The notes under the pieces were generated by a model that made no database searches, was not told where the DNA came from, and saw only the letters and a list, made by a program, of their open reading frames with translations. A stretch of 64,000 nucleotides of DNA, taken from contig SEBV01000007.1 of assembly GCA_004172865.1 (NCBI GenBank), positions 62,001-126,000 on the forward strand, in the 5' to 3' direction. Below, piece after piece: positions 46,143 through 54,359 of the stretch. How positions within the stretch are numbered: position 1 is the first letter of the stretch; each line of letters starts with the position of its first letter. The DNA is from Gammaproteobacteria bacterium (GTDB lineage: Bacteria; Pseudomonadota; Gammaproteobacteria; Pseudomonadales; Cellvibrionaceae). The translations under genes and the position numbers were made by a program.

Positions 46143-46565
46143 ATGAAAATATCTGCTAGATATTCCAGCTTTGCAAAAATAACATCACGGGTATGCGGTC
46201 ATCCTGTTGTTTTTATATTGGCAGTTTTAAGTATTGTAGTGTGGGTGATTACTGGGCCTATGTTTCATTTTAGTGATACGTGGCAATTAGTTATCAACAC
46301 TGCAACCACCATCATTACTTTCCTTATGGTATTTTTAATTCAGACCACGCAAAACCGCGATACTGAAGCGATTCAGGTAAAGCTGGATGAACTTATTCGT
46401 GCCACCCAAGGAGCGCATAATATATTGCTGGGATTGGAAGATATGGATGATCTACAGCGTGAAGAAATACGCCTTCGTTATCAGTTGTTAGCTAAAATGG
46501 CGCGCGATGGTATTGAAGTTGGCGGAGTCGATACCGATACTCCAGAATTTTATCGCGCCAAATAA
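46143..46565 (+). CDS. Low-affinity iron permease family protein
   Basis: A 140-aa membrane protein matching the short bacterial low-affinity iron permease family. There are two hydrophobic helices (about 21-38 and 47-66). A hydrophilic, coiled C-terminal tail contains QTTQNRDTEAIQVKLDELIRA, the family hallmark. Transport of iron is inferred from family naming only and has weak experimental support. 11 bases separate it from the sigma factor start. Confidence 0.75.
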   Translation: MKISARYSSFAKITSRVCGHPVVFILAVLSIVVWVITGPMFHFSDTWQLVINTATTIITFLMVFLIQTTQNRDTEAIQVKLDELIRATQGAHNILLGLEDMDDLQREEIRLRYQLLAKMARDGIEVGGVDTDTPEFYRAK

Positions 46566-46576
46566 TAGGACATTCT

Positions 46577-47824
46577 GTGGATACGAAACCACAAATTACA
46601 ATTGAAATTAATGACATTTATCGTAGTGAATCGCGGCGTGTTTTAGCGACTTTAATTCGCTTGCTACGTGATTTTGATTTGGCCGAAGAAGCATTACACG
46701 ATGCATTTATGGCTGCCTTGGCGCAATGGCCGGTTGCGGGCATTCCTAATAATCCGCGCGCCTGGTTGGTTTCAGCAGGGCGGTTTAAAGCTATAGATCA
46801 TTTACGTCGTCGTTCATTATTTAATAAATCACTCACTAACATTGCTCAAGAATTGGAAGAGTCGATAAGTGATAGTGAGGATTGGTTAAATGAATCTATT
46901 GAAGATGACCAATTAAAATTAATTTTTACCTGTTGTCACCCCGGCATTTCATTCGAAGCACAGCTGGCATTAACATTACGAGAAGTCTGCGGTTTAACAA
47001 CTGAAGAAATCGCCCGTGCTTTTTTAGCAACTCCATCCACTATCGCACAGCGCATTGTGCGTGCAAAAAATAAAATTCGCGATGCAGCCATTCCTTACGA
47101 AATTCCTGCGCAACATGAGTTGCCGGAACGGCTTGGGTCTGTGCTTAAAGTTATCTATTTATTATTTAACGAAGGTTATTCTGCATCTTCCGGTGAGTCC
47201 CTCACGCGACAGCACATCGCGCGCGAAGCCATTCGTTTGGGACAATTATTGGTTGAGTTATTGCCACAGGCCGAGGTTATAGGTTTATTAGGGCTGATGT
47301 TAGTGCAAGACTCACGCAGCGCAGCCCGCATCAACGATGAGGGTGATTTAATCACACTGGAGTTGCAAGATCGCTCGCTATGGAATCACGCGCAAATTGC
47401 TGAGGCCTCGCAATTGATTCAGCGCGCTTTGAGTATGGGCGGCTTTGGTGCTTATTCATTGCAAGCCGCTATCGCTGCAGTTCACGCTGAAGCATCGAGC
47501 TACGCAGAAACAGATTGGTCTGAAATCGTCGGTCTTTACGATTTACTTCTACGATTAAATCCATCGCCGGTCGTGGCTCTAAATCGAGCTGTCGCATTAG
47601 GTATGCGCGATGGTGCCGAAGTAGCGCTCCAGGTGTTGGATGCTGTAAGTGCAAATGGCGAGTTGCAGGATTATTATTTATTCCACGCGGCTCGCGCGGA
47701 TTTTTACCGTCAACTTGGCCAAGTTGGACCAGCAAAAGCTGCCTACGAAGAGGCTTTGCGCTTAACTCAACAGGAGCCTGAACAACGTTTTTTGCGTGAA
47801 AAAATCGCTCAACTTGTCGTTTAA
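46577..47824 (+). CDS. ECF42-type RNA polymerase sigma factor with C-terminal extension
   Basis: A 415-aa sigma-70-family ECF factor. Sigma-2 (LIRLLRDFDLAEEALHDAFM, then NPRAWLVSAGRFKAIDHLRR) and sigma-4 (LREVCGLTTEEIARAFL and TIAQRIVRAKNKIR) are followed by a ~220-residue extension. That extension contains the LPERLGSVLKVIYLLFNEGYSAS element and helical TPR-like repeats. This architecture is that of the ECF42 group, which usually has no anti-sigma factor and is linked to YciI-like DGPF proteins; one is encoded 2.5 kb downstream. The start is GTG at 46577 with TAGGA upstream. No anti-sigma gene is adjacent. Confidence 0.88.
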   Translation: MDTKPQITIEINDIYRSESRRVLATLIRLLRDFDLAEEALHDAFMAALAQWPVAGIPNNPRAWLVSAGRFKAIDHLRRRSLFNKSLTNIAQELEESISDSEDWLNESIEDDQLKLIFTCCHPGISFEAQLALTLREVCGLTTEEIARAFLATPSTIAQRIVRAKNKIRDAAIPYEIPAQHELPERLGSVLKVIYLLFNEGYSASSGESLTRQHIAREAIRLGQLLVELLPQAEVIGLLGLMLVQDSRSAARINDEGDLITLELQDRSLWNHAQIAEASQLIQRALSMGGFGAYSLQAAIAAVHAEASSYAETDWSEIVGLYDLLLRLNPSPVVALNRAVALGMRDGAEVALQVLDAVSANGELQDYYLFHAARADFYRQLGQVGPAKAAYEEALRLTQQEPEQRFLREKIAQLVV

Positions 47825-47863
47825 TTCTTATCTATCAAAAAAATAAAAATATTTTTATATATT

Positions 47864-47890
47864 TGTCGATTTCTTCAAGCCTCGCACGAC
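47864..47890 (+). promoter_or_regulatory. Candidate ECF42-type promoter
   Basis: TGTCGA (47864-47869), a 17-base spacer and CGAC (47887-47890). This matches what I recall as the published ECF42 target pattern (TGTCGA at -35, CGA at -10). It lies between the sigma factor gene and the GFA gene, about 130 bases before the GFA start. No second TGTCGA was found in front of other genes of the run. Confidence 0.6.
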
Positions 47891-48020
47891 TAAATAGTAT
47901 CTCTGGATTTTAAGTGTTAAAGCCATGTTGATTTATACATCGCAAAGGTCTGAAAGTAGTTTTTCCGATGTAAAAAATCACATGCTCTCAAGATTCATTA
48001 TGCCAATTAAAGGAGTTCAC

Positions 48021-48368
48021 ATGACACACACGGGCAGTTGCCACTGTGGCAACATCAAGTTTGAAGTTGAAGGCGATCCCACTACCGCACTTGCTTGTAA
48101 TTGTTCCATTTGCTCGCGTAAAGGCACGCTCCTGTGGTTTGTGCCGAGCGCACAATTTAATTTATTAACGCCGCGCGAAAACATCACCACCTACATGTTT
48201 AACAAGCACATTATTAAACATCAGTTTTGCGGCGTGTGCGGCGTGCAGCCTTTCGGTGAAGCAATTGATCCCAAGGGCAATCCTACTGTTGCAGTGAATA
48301 TTCGCTGTCTGGAAGATATAGATCCTTTAGCGGTTCCTGTGCATCATTACGATGGTAAATCCAAGTAA
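48021..48368 (+). CDS. GFA family (CENP-V/GFA) zinc-binding protein
   Basis: A 115-aa protein of the glutathione-dependent formaldehyde-activating fold. The zinc ligands are the cysteines of GSCHCGNIKFEVEG, CNCSICSRKG and FCGVCGVQPF. The start at 48021 has AAGGAG upstream; longer in-frame starts up to 47925 lack one. It is the first gene after the TGTCGA element. Members are mostly uncharacterised; formaldehyde chemistry is proven for few. Confidence 0.82.
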   Translation: MTHTGSCHCGNIKFEVEGDPTTALACNCSICSRKGTLLWFVPSAQFNLLTPRENITTYMFNKHIIKHQFCGVCGVQPFGEAIDPKGNPTVAVNIRCLEDIDPLAVPVHHYDGKSK

Positions 48369-48397
48369 AGTAAAAATTTAACGAAAGGAGATTTAAC

Positions 48398-48763
48398 ATG
48401 ACTCAATATGTAGATGGTTTTTTACTGCCGGTGCCTGCAGATAAAATTGATGTCTATCAAAAACTTGCAGAAAAAGCCGGTGAAGTTTGGCTTGATCATG
48501 GTGCTTTAGCTTACTGGGAAACCGTGGGCGACGATTTAAAAAGTGATGGAACACTTTCTTTTACTGCAGCAGCAGGTGTGAAAGAAAACGAACTGGTTGT
48601 GCTGGCGTGGGTTATTTATCCTTCGCGCGAGGAGCGAGATAGCATTCTTGCAACAGTCATGGCTGATCCGCGCTTGCAATGCAATACAGATTTACCTTTC
48701 GATATGACACGTATGGCTTACGGTGGATTTAAGCCTCTTGTGAATGTAAGTAAGGCGCGTTGA
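48398..48763 (+). CDS. DUF1428 family protein
   Basis: A 121-aa protein with the DUF1428 (YbaA-like) pattern: YVDGFLLPVPADKIDVYQKL, LAWVIYPSREERD and MTRMAYGGFKPLV. It has an alpha+beta ferredoxin-like fold related to the ABM proteins. Function unknown. AAAGGAG precedes the ATG. DUF1428 genes are often seen near ECF42/DGPF genes. Confidence 0.82.
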   Translation: MTQYVDGFLLPVPADKIDVYQKLAEKAGEVWLDHGALAYWETVGDDLKSDGTLSFTAAAGVKENELVVLAWVIYPSREERDSILATVMADPRLQCNTDLPFDMTRMAYGGFKPLVNVSKAR

Positions 48764-48848
48764 TTTAAAAATATCAGGCTGAAAATTAGTCTTGGCTTGA
48801 TAGATTTTCTCATCGAATTTTTCACAATATGTATTTAGAGGTGTATCA

Positions 48849-49256
48849 GTGAAACCCGATTTTGATATTGCTTTACAGCGACATTTTACAGCTATCGCTA
48901 ATAGAGATATTGAAGCGTTTACATCGCATCTTACGAGCGGCGATACGCTTTACACCATCGTCCAAAATGGCCACGCATTTATATCGCCATCAGAAACTAT
49001 TGAAATTCACAAGCAATGGTTTGAAGACCCAAACTGGATTTGGGAGGGTGAGGTTGTCCATAAAGTCGTAGGGGCGGATGTCGCTATGGCGCTCATCAAA
49101 TATGAATATCGCGCAACACCAGATGCTGTGCCATTCAGCAGCTGGCTAACCTACGTTTTTCAATTGCAAGAAGGTCAATGGCGAATTGTACACGACCAAA
49201 ATACTGCTCTTGATTATGTCGCTTTTGCTCGTTCGGCAGGCATTGAAATTATATAA
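48849..49256 (+). CDS. SnoaL/NTF2-like protein
   Basis: A 135-aa cone-shaped alpha+beta barrel protein of the SnoaL-like/DUF4440 type. FTAIANRDIEAFTSHLT, HKQWFEDPNWIWEGEVVHK and WLTYVFQLQEGQWRIVHDQN are the usual segments. It could be a small-molecule isomerase or binder; no catalytic assignment is made. The start is GTG at 48849 preceded by GAGG. Confidence 0.75.
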   Translation: MKPDFDIALQRHFTAIANRDIEAFTSHLTSGDTLYTIVQNGHAFISPSETIEIHKQWFEDPNWIWEGEVVHKVVGADVAMALIKYEYRATPDAVPFSSWLTYVFQLQEGQWRIVHDQNTALDYVAFARSAGIEII

Positions 49257-49342
49257 TCAGGCCTAAGAAGTTATTGCAATATTCCAATGACTGACCACGC
49301 AAATACATTTTAAAAACTAATTGATTTATTGAGGTGATAGAA

Positions 49343-49747
49343 ATGGCTACTAAACAAATATTTGTTAACTTGCCCGTAAAAGATTTACCTAAGTCTAAAG
49401 TTTTTTTTGAAGCCTTAGGTTATAGCTTTAATCCACAATTTACAGACGAGAATGCTGCATGCTTGGTCATTAGCGATACTATTTATGCGATGTTATTGAC
49501 TGAAGAATTTTTCAAGCGATTTACTAGTAAAGAAATTGTTGATGCTAAAAAATCTACCGAAGTTTTAGTATGTCTTTCTACTGAAAGCCGCGCCGAGGTA
49601 GATGATTTGGTGCGAAAAGCAGTTGCCGCTGGAGGAAGGGTTTATAACGATCCACAAGATCACGGCTTTATGTATGGGCATGGCTTTGAAGATTTGGATG
49701 GGCACCAGTGGGAACTTGCATTTATGGAGCCGAGCCACGTCCAATAA
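49343..49747 (+). CDS. VOC (glyoxalase/bleomycin resistance) family protein
   Basis: A 134-aa protein of the vicinal-oxygen-chelate fold. VNLPVKDLPKSKVFFEALGY is the first beta-alpha-beta module and GHGFEDLDGHQWELAFME the second, with the metal-ligand-type Glu. It resembles the subgroup found near ECF factors, annotated as glyoxalase-like. ATG 49343 follows GAGGTGATAGAA. Confidence 0.82.
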   Translation: MATKQIFVNLPVKDLPKSKVFFEALGYSFNPQFTDENAACLVISDTIYAMLLTEEFFKRFTSKEIVDAKKSTEVLVCLSTESRAEVDDLVRKAVAAGGRVYNDPQDHGFMYGHGFEDLDGHQWELAFMEPSHVQ

Positions 49748-49821
49748 TTTCCCTTGATGTAAAGCTATGAATATCGATGCGATTTTTACTAATAATGTAA
49801 AACCCTCTGTAAGGAAAATAT

Positions 49822-50349
49822 ATGATTTCTATCATTATCGCTGTAATAGTCGCATTAGTAATTTTGCTGATTATTGTAGCGTCCAATAAACCGGATGAGT
49901 TTCGCATTGAGCGGCAACTTGTTATAGACGCTACGCCGGAAAAAATATTTCCACTTATTAATGATTTTAGTAAATGGAAATTGTGGTCCCCTTGGGAAAA
50001 AATGGACCCGGATATGGAGCGCCGCTACTACGGCAGCGAAATTGGGGTTGGAAGCATCTACGAATGGGAAGGTAACAAAAAAGTCGGTCAGGGCAGAATG
50101 GAACTTGTTGAAGAGGAAAAATTTTCCAGAATATTTATTTCGCTCGAATTTATAAAACCTTTTGCTGCTAAAAACACCGCTGAATTTGTATTCCAAACGC
50201 AAGGCGAGAATACAAACGTGATATGGGCGATGGAAGGCAAACATCAATTTATTGCAAAAGTCATGTGTACCTTTATGAACATGGACAAAATGGTTGGTAA
50301 AGATTTTGAAGAAGGTCTACGAAATTTAAAACGCATAGCAACAGAATAG
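49822..50349 (+). CDS. SRPBCC (START-like) family protein with membrane anchor
   Basis: A 175-aa protein with an N-terminal membrane segment (about 2-21) followed by a polyketide cyclase/START-like domain. IDATPEKIFPLINDFSKWKLWSPWEKMDP is the domain's opening, whose core here is FPLINDFSKW. It likely binds a hydrophobic ligand at the membrane surface. Function unknown. Confidence 0.8.
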   Translation: MISIIIAVIVALVILLIIVASNKPDEFRIERQLVIDATPEKIFPLINDFSKWKLWSPWEKMDPDMERRYYGSEIGVGSIYEWEGNKKVGQGRMELVEEEKFSRIFISLEFIKPFAAKNTAEFVFQTQGENTNVIWAMEGKHQFIAKVMCTFMNMDKMVGKDFEEGLRNLKRIATE

Positions 50350-50361
50350 AGGATATGAATC

Positions 50362-50748
50362 ATGAAATATTTATGCCTGGTTTATTACGAAGAAAAAACA
50401 ATTAATGCAATGACGCAATCCGAATGGCAATCACTCAATGAAGAATGTGTTGCCTATGGGGAGGATTTGCGTGGCGGCGGCTTTATGATTGGCGGCAATG
50501 CTTTGCATCCTGTGACTACGGCAACCAGTGTGCGAGTGCGTGATGGAAAACAGCTAATTACCGATGGCCCTTTTGCAGAAACAAAAGAACAACTCGCCGG
50601 TTTTTATTTAATAGATGCACGCGATTTAAACGAGGCCATTCAAATCGCTAGCAAAATTCCACCGGCGCGTTTGGGATGCATTGAAATTAGACCTGTACGT
50701 GAATTGGAACCCAACAAAGATGAACGCCTTGAACCACAGCTTGTTTAG
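50362..50748 (+). CDS. YciI-like DGPF family protein
   Basis: A 128-aa protein of the YCII family, with the diagnostic DGPFAETKEQLAGFYL motif and an N-terminal KYLCLVYYEE strand. DGPF proteins are the conserved partners of ECF42 sigma factors in other bacteria; their biochemical role is unknown. It is 12 bases after the SRPBCC gene, supporting one transcript. Confidence 0.88.
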   Translation: MKYLCLVYYEEKTINAMTQSEWQSLNEECVAYGEDLRGGGFMIGGNALHPVTTATSVRVRDGKQLITDGPFAETKEQLAGFYLIDARDLNEAIQIASKIPPARLGCIEIRPVRELEPNKDERLEPQLV

Positions 50749-50776
50749 ATTAATGTCGCCAAGGGAATAAATCATT

Positions 50777-51247
50777 ATGGCTAGTCCACGTTTTGCAGAT
50801 TTACCACCATTATTAATTGCAGGAATGCGCGAACCTTTGCATGACCAAAGTCCGCAAACCATTCCTATACTGTGGCAAAATTTCGCGCCTTTTATTGGTA
50901 AAATTCCGCACCAGAAAGGCAGCGTTGCTTACGGTTTATGCGTACAAAGCAGTGAAAGCAGTAACGGTTGCTTTTATTACATGGCCGGTTGTGAAGTGAA
51001 TGAGTTTGCCGATTTGCCTGCTGCTTTAAGTCCGCTAATAGTACCTGCCCACAAATATGCTGTGTTTGTTCATGAAACTCATTTTTCAAAAATTAAAGAC
51101 ACTATTGATTATGTATTTGATAAATGGCTACCACAATCTGGCTATAAACATAGTGCGCAATCAATTAATTTTTTTGAACGTTATGTAGAAAATTTTAATC
51201 CTGAAAATGGTTTTGGCGACATGGAAATTTGGTTGCCAGTTGTCTGA
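50777..51247 (+). CDS. GyrI-like small-molecule-binding domain protein
   Basis: A 156-aa stand-alone effector-binding domain of the GyrI/AraC-effector type: LIAGMREPL opening, HKYAVFVHET middle, and the ending FERYVENFNPENGFGDMEIWLPV. No DNA-binding domain is attached. It could sequester or bind toxic compounds, or inhibit a target. Last gene of the run; the gap to the next gene is 187 bases with no terminator recognised. Confidence 0.78.
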   Translation: MASPRFADLPPLLIAGMREPLHDQSPQTIPILWQNFAPFIGKIPHQKGSVAYGLCVQSSESSNGCFYYMAGCEVNEFADLPAALSPLIVPAHKYAVFVHETHFSKIKDTIDYVFDKWLPQSGYKHSAQSINFFERYVENFNPENGFGDMEIWLPVV

Positions 51248-51434
51248 TTATAAATAACCGTAGAAATAGCAGGTTTATTTTAAAATAATTCTGCCATTTT
51301 CTTGCATAAAGCTTCCATATTCTTTGCATGCTTGCTTACTGTAATTTACAACTAAAAGTGCATAATTACTCCACTGCAAATGATTCCTTGCAGAATTATT
51401 TCCAACGACATTTAAGCAATGTGGAGAACAAAAG

Positions 51435-51983
51435 ATGAAAATGATTAAGAGTTTGGTGGCGGTGATAGCGACTGCCGGTATTGTTAGTGTTGCAGTAATT
51501 GCGCACGCTGCAGATTCAAAAGACGATGTAAAAACAGAGCGTCATCAAGGCCCACACGGCTGGGGCGATGATGATCAGGACGATGTAAAGCATTCATACA
51601 AAGAAAGACGCCGTCCGCCTTTTGACGATATTTTAAATCTCACTGCCGAACAGAAAAAAACGTTGCAGGCTGCTCGTGCCGCGCAAGAGCCGACGTTTAA
51701 AGAGTCGCGTCAAAAGTTACGTGCTGCACATGAAGCTCTGGATAAAGCGGGTGATGAAAATGGCGACGACGCATTATTGGCTAAATTATCCAACGATCTT
51801 GCAATACTGATTGCACAACAGGAAGTTACGCGTATTAAATTGCACAGACAATTTTTAGCAATTTTGACTCCTGAGCAACAACAGAAGCTGGCAGCTTTTG
51901 AAGCCGAACACAAAGGTTCGCGTCCAGGTCCTGGCGAAGGTCCATGGAAAAACAAACAAAAAAGCGATACAACAACCAAATAG
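51435..51983 (+). CDS. Spy/CpxP-like periplasmic LTxxQ protein
   Basis: A 182-aa exported protein (signal peptide ending near AHAADS). Two LTxxQ motifs (LTAEQKKTLQA and LTPEQQQKLAA) define the Spy/CpxP periplasmic chaperone family. A charged insert rich in Asp, His and Arg (GWGDDDQDD and KERRRPPFDD) lies between the signal and the first motif. GGAG sits before the ATG. Spy is a target of BaeSR in enterobacteria, and a BaeSR-like pair lies 2.4 kb downstream. Confidence 0.82.
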   Translation: MKMIKSLVAVIATAGIVSVAVIAHAADSKDDVKTERHQGPHGWGDDDQDDVKHSYKERRRPPFDDILNLTAEQKKTLQAARAAQEPTFKESRQKLRAAHEALDKAGDENGDDALLAKLSNDLAILIAQQEVTRIKLHRQFLAILTPEQQQKLAAFEAEHKGSRPGPGEGPWKNKQKSDTTTK

Positions 51984-52172
51984 TTTTTAATATCGCTATT
52001 TTAGTTCTGCTCCATTTCAAACTATCGCTTGCTGTAATTCGCTTTAATTCATCAGGGTGAAGCACAGCGAGCGATAGGCGCATCAAGCTTGGCTTATATT
52101 CCCTTTATTTATCTGCATAGTTATTAATCCTGCCTATACTTTCAGCACGCCATAGGCACTGGGTTGCACATC

Positions 52173-53279
52173 ATGCTGAAAAAATCACTAGCGCTTTTAT
52201 TAATTTTCGCAATTTCATCACAGCTATCAGCGGAAGAAATAGCGCCCTATACCTGGTCAAATGCGTTAACTCTTGAGTCGCTTACCAATCTTAAGGGCGG
52301 TGTCGAACGGGGACCGCGTACTTTAGCCAATCTGGATGTGAGCTTGGTAGTTGATACGCAGGCTGCAGGCTGGTGGGATGACGGGACTTTATTTGTTTAC
52401 GGATTAGGCACCTATGGTAAGCCGCCCTCAGAATTTACCGGTGAGTTACAAACGCTCTCAAACATAGAAGCTTATAATAATTTCACGCTCTACGAATTTT
52501 GGTACCAACATAGTTTTGCCAGCGGTGCTGTTAAACTTTTATTCGGTCTGCACGATTACAACTCTACCTTTTATTCGCTGGAATCATCCGGTTTATTTAC
52601 TCTATCGTCGCTTGGAATAGGGCCAGAGATTGCACAGGTAGGGCCTTCGATATTTCCCACTACCGCCACAGCAGTGCATTTAACCTTTTCTCATAATGAT
52701 CAATATTTTTTAATCGCTGCTTACGATGGTATTCCTGGCGACCCAGCTCATCCTCACGGCACTCATGTTGTGCTTAAAAAATCCGACGGAATACTTACTG
52801 CTGCCGAATGGGGTTTTGCGAGCGAAAAAAATTACAAGCTAGCGCTAGGTGGTTGGCGCACAACGGCAGAAGTCGAGAATCCTGTTGACGGCAGCTTTAG
52901 CGATAAAAACTCAGGGTATTATTTAATTGGGGAAAAATATGTTAATAAAAACCTTGCAGCATTTTTTCAGTACGGACGTGCCGATGAAGAAAAAAACCAA
53001 TTGGATACCTATGTAGGAGTCGGAGTGACCTATACCGCACTTTGGCTGGAAGATGATGCGATTGGATTAGGTTATGCACATGCAGAAAATGGTGATGCAT
53101 ATTTAAAAGCAAATCCAGATTTACTCTCAGCAGAATCTGTTGCTGAATTAACTTATGCTCGTCCGCTAATCGAAAATTTACATATTCAAAGCAGTTTGTA
53201 TTACGTTGAGCATCCCAGTATGCAACCCGATTTGGAGAACACACTGGCATTGGGAGTCCGGTTGTATATTGATTTCTAA
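52173..53279 (+). CDS. Carbohydrate-porin (OprB-like) outer-membrane protein
   Basis: A 368-aa beta-barrel protein with a signal peptide (cleavage near QLSAEE). It shows OprB-like segments: LANLDVSLVVDTQAAGWW, FWYQHSF and FGLHDYNSTF, and a C-terminal aromatic strand ending in Phe (GVRLYIDF). Its likely role is diffusion of sugars across the outer membrane. The start at ATG 52173 is preferred to a TTG nine bases upstream. Monocistronic. Confidence 0.82.
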   Translation: MLKKSLALLLIFAISSQLSAEEIAPYTWSNALTLESLTNLKGGVERGPRTLANLDVSLVVDTQAAGWWDDGTLFVYGLGTYGKPPSEFTGELQTLSNIEAYNNFTLYEFWYQHSFASGAVKLLFGLHDYNSTFYSLESSGLFTLSSLGIGPEIAQVGPSIFPTTATAVHLTFSHNDQYFLIAAYDGIPGDPAHPHGTHVVLKKSDGILTAAEWGFASEKNYKLALGGWRTTAEVENPVDGSFSDKNSGYYLIGEKYVNKNLAAFFQYGRADEEKNQLDTYVGVGVTYTALWLEDDAIGLGYAHAENGDAYLKANPDLLSAESVAELTYARPLIENLHIQSSLYYVEHPSMQPDLENTLALGVRLYIDF

Positions 53280-53350
53280 TCTTATTAATTTAAGACGAAA
53301 TCGACATATTTTTTTAATGCTAAAAATAGTCATTTTTTCGCCATAAGCTT

Positions 53351-54184
53351 TTAAATCGCTAAACCCACTTCAAGTTCAGCGGTATAGCCTTCGCTTATGC
53401 TGCCCGTGATGGTCGCCATCTCATAAGTTGTCCCATCGCTAAATACATTGTCAGCAGCAAAACTTGTTACAGAGGTGTTTTGCCCTTTGGTATACAACGT
53501 TGAGTTGTAAACCGCTTTGGTAACGTCTAATGGAAACGCCATTTGGGAGATTGCTGTTGATTTTGCAGCGCTTGAATAGCTGGTCAGGAAAATTTGAAAA
53601 TGAATATGAGTGATACGGTCCGCGTACCAACCAGGATAAATAGTTGTGAAAGTTGCCACACCATTACTATCCGTATATTGCACGCCACGACAATAACTTT
53701 TGCCCGCCTGGCCCGCGTTATTTGATTCTGAGTATCCCGAGTAGAGGCCGTCTTTATCGCAATGCCAAATATAAACGTAGCCAGACACAGGGCCGCATTT
53801 ATTATTTACATCTACCAATTTTAATTTAACGGTTAATGGCACGCCGGTTTTATCTTCGTTAATTGCTTCACGCAGTACTACGGAATTATTTAGCAGCGTT
53901 GATAATGGAAATGGGCCAATAGTTTCGGTAGGAATTAATGTGCAGCTCGTACTAGTGCTCGTTGAGCTAGCGGCGCTGGATGCCACACTCGTAGCGGTAC
54001 TTGATGTAGTGCCTATAGAACTTGCCGCGGTGCTCGTAGAAGATGCACTGTTGCCATTGCTACTTCCACCGCCGCAGCCTATTAAACTTGATGCTCCCAA
54101 TACGCTAAAAGCGCCTAGAGTGCCCAAAGTTTTGCGACGTGAAATATTAATATCTTGGTCAGGATTATTATTGAGTTGTGTCAT
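53351..54184 (-). CDS. Intradiol dioxygenase-like lipoprotein with Tat-type signal and Ser/Thr linker
   Basis: A 277-aa protein with a twin-arginine-like signal (SRRKTLGTLG), a lipobox (SLIGCGGG, Cys near 37), a Ser/Thr/Ala linker (about 41-82) and an intradiol ring-cleavage dioxygenase domain. The Fe(III) ligands can be read as Tyr in DGLYSGY, Tyr in YPGWYADR, and the two His of ITHIHFQ. The domain is present and its ligands intact, but the export signal is unlike cytoplasmic catechol dioxygenases. It may attack aromatic polymers or lignin fragments at the envelope, or have another role. GAGG precedes the ATG. Confidence 0.85.
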   Translation of the reverse strand: MTQLNNNPDQDINISRRKTLGTLGAFSVLGASSLIGCGGGSSNGNSASSTSTAASSIGTTSSTATSVASSAASSTSTSTSCTLIPTETIGPFPLSTLLNNSVVLREAINEDKTGVPLTVKLKLVDVNNKCGPVSGYVYIWHCDKDGLYSGYSESNNAGQAGKSYCRGVQYTDSNGVATFTTIYPGWYADRITHIHFQIFLTSYSSAAKSTAISQMAFPLDVTKAVYNSTLYTKGQNTSVTSFAADNVFSDGTTYEMATITGSISEGYTAELEVGLAI

Positions 54185-54315
54185 GGTGATGCCTCGTGAA
54201 AATAATGAAACCCATCGTTTGTTGACGCTGGTTTCAGTATGACGAGCAATTGCACAACAAGTTTTTGAAAAATGTGCAAAGACTGTGAAACTTACATTTT
54301 TCAGATTTTTTGCAT

Positions 54316-54345
54316 AAATAAAATGCCATTTTGGGCATTTTATTT
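54316..54345 (-). terminator. Intrinsic terminator after the baeSR-like operon
   Basis: AAATAAAATGCC (54316-54327) pairs perfectly with GGCATTTTATTT (54334-54345), a 12-bp stem with a 6-base loop. It is downstream of the response regulator on the minus strand. Confidence 0.85.
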
Positions 54346-54359
54346 ATCGTGAAGGGAAT

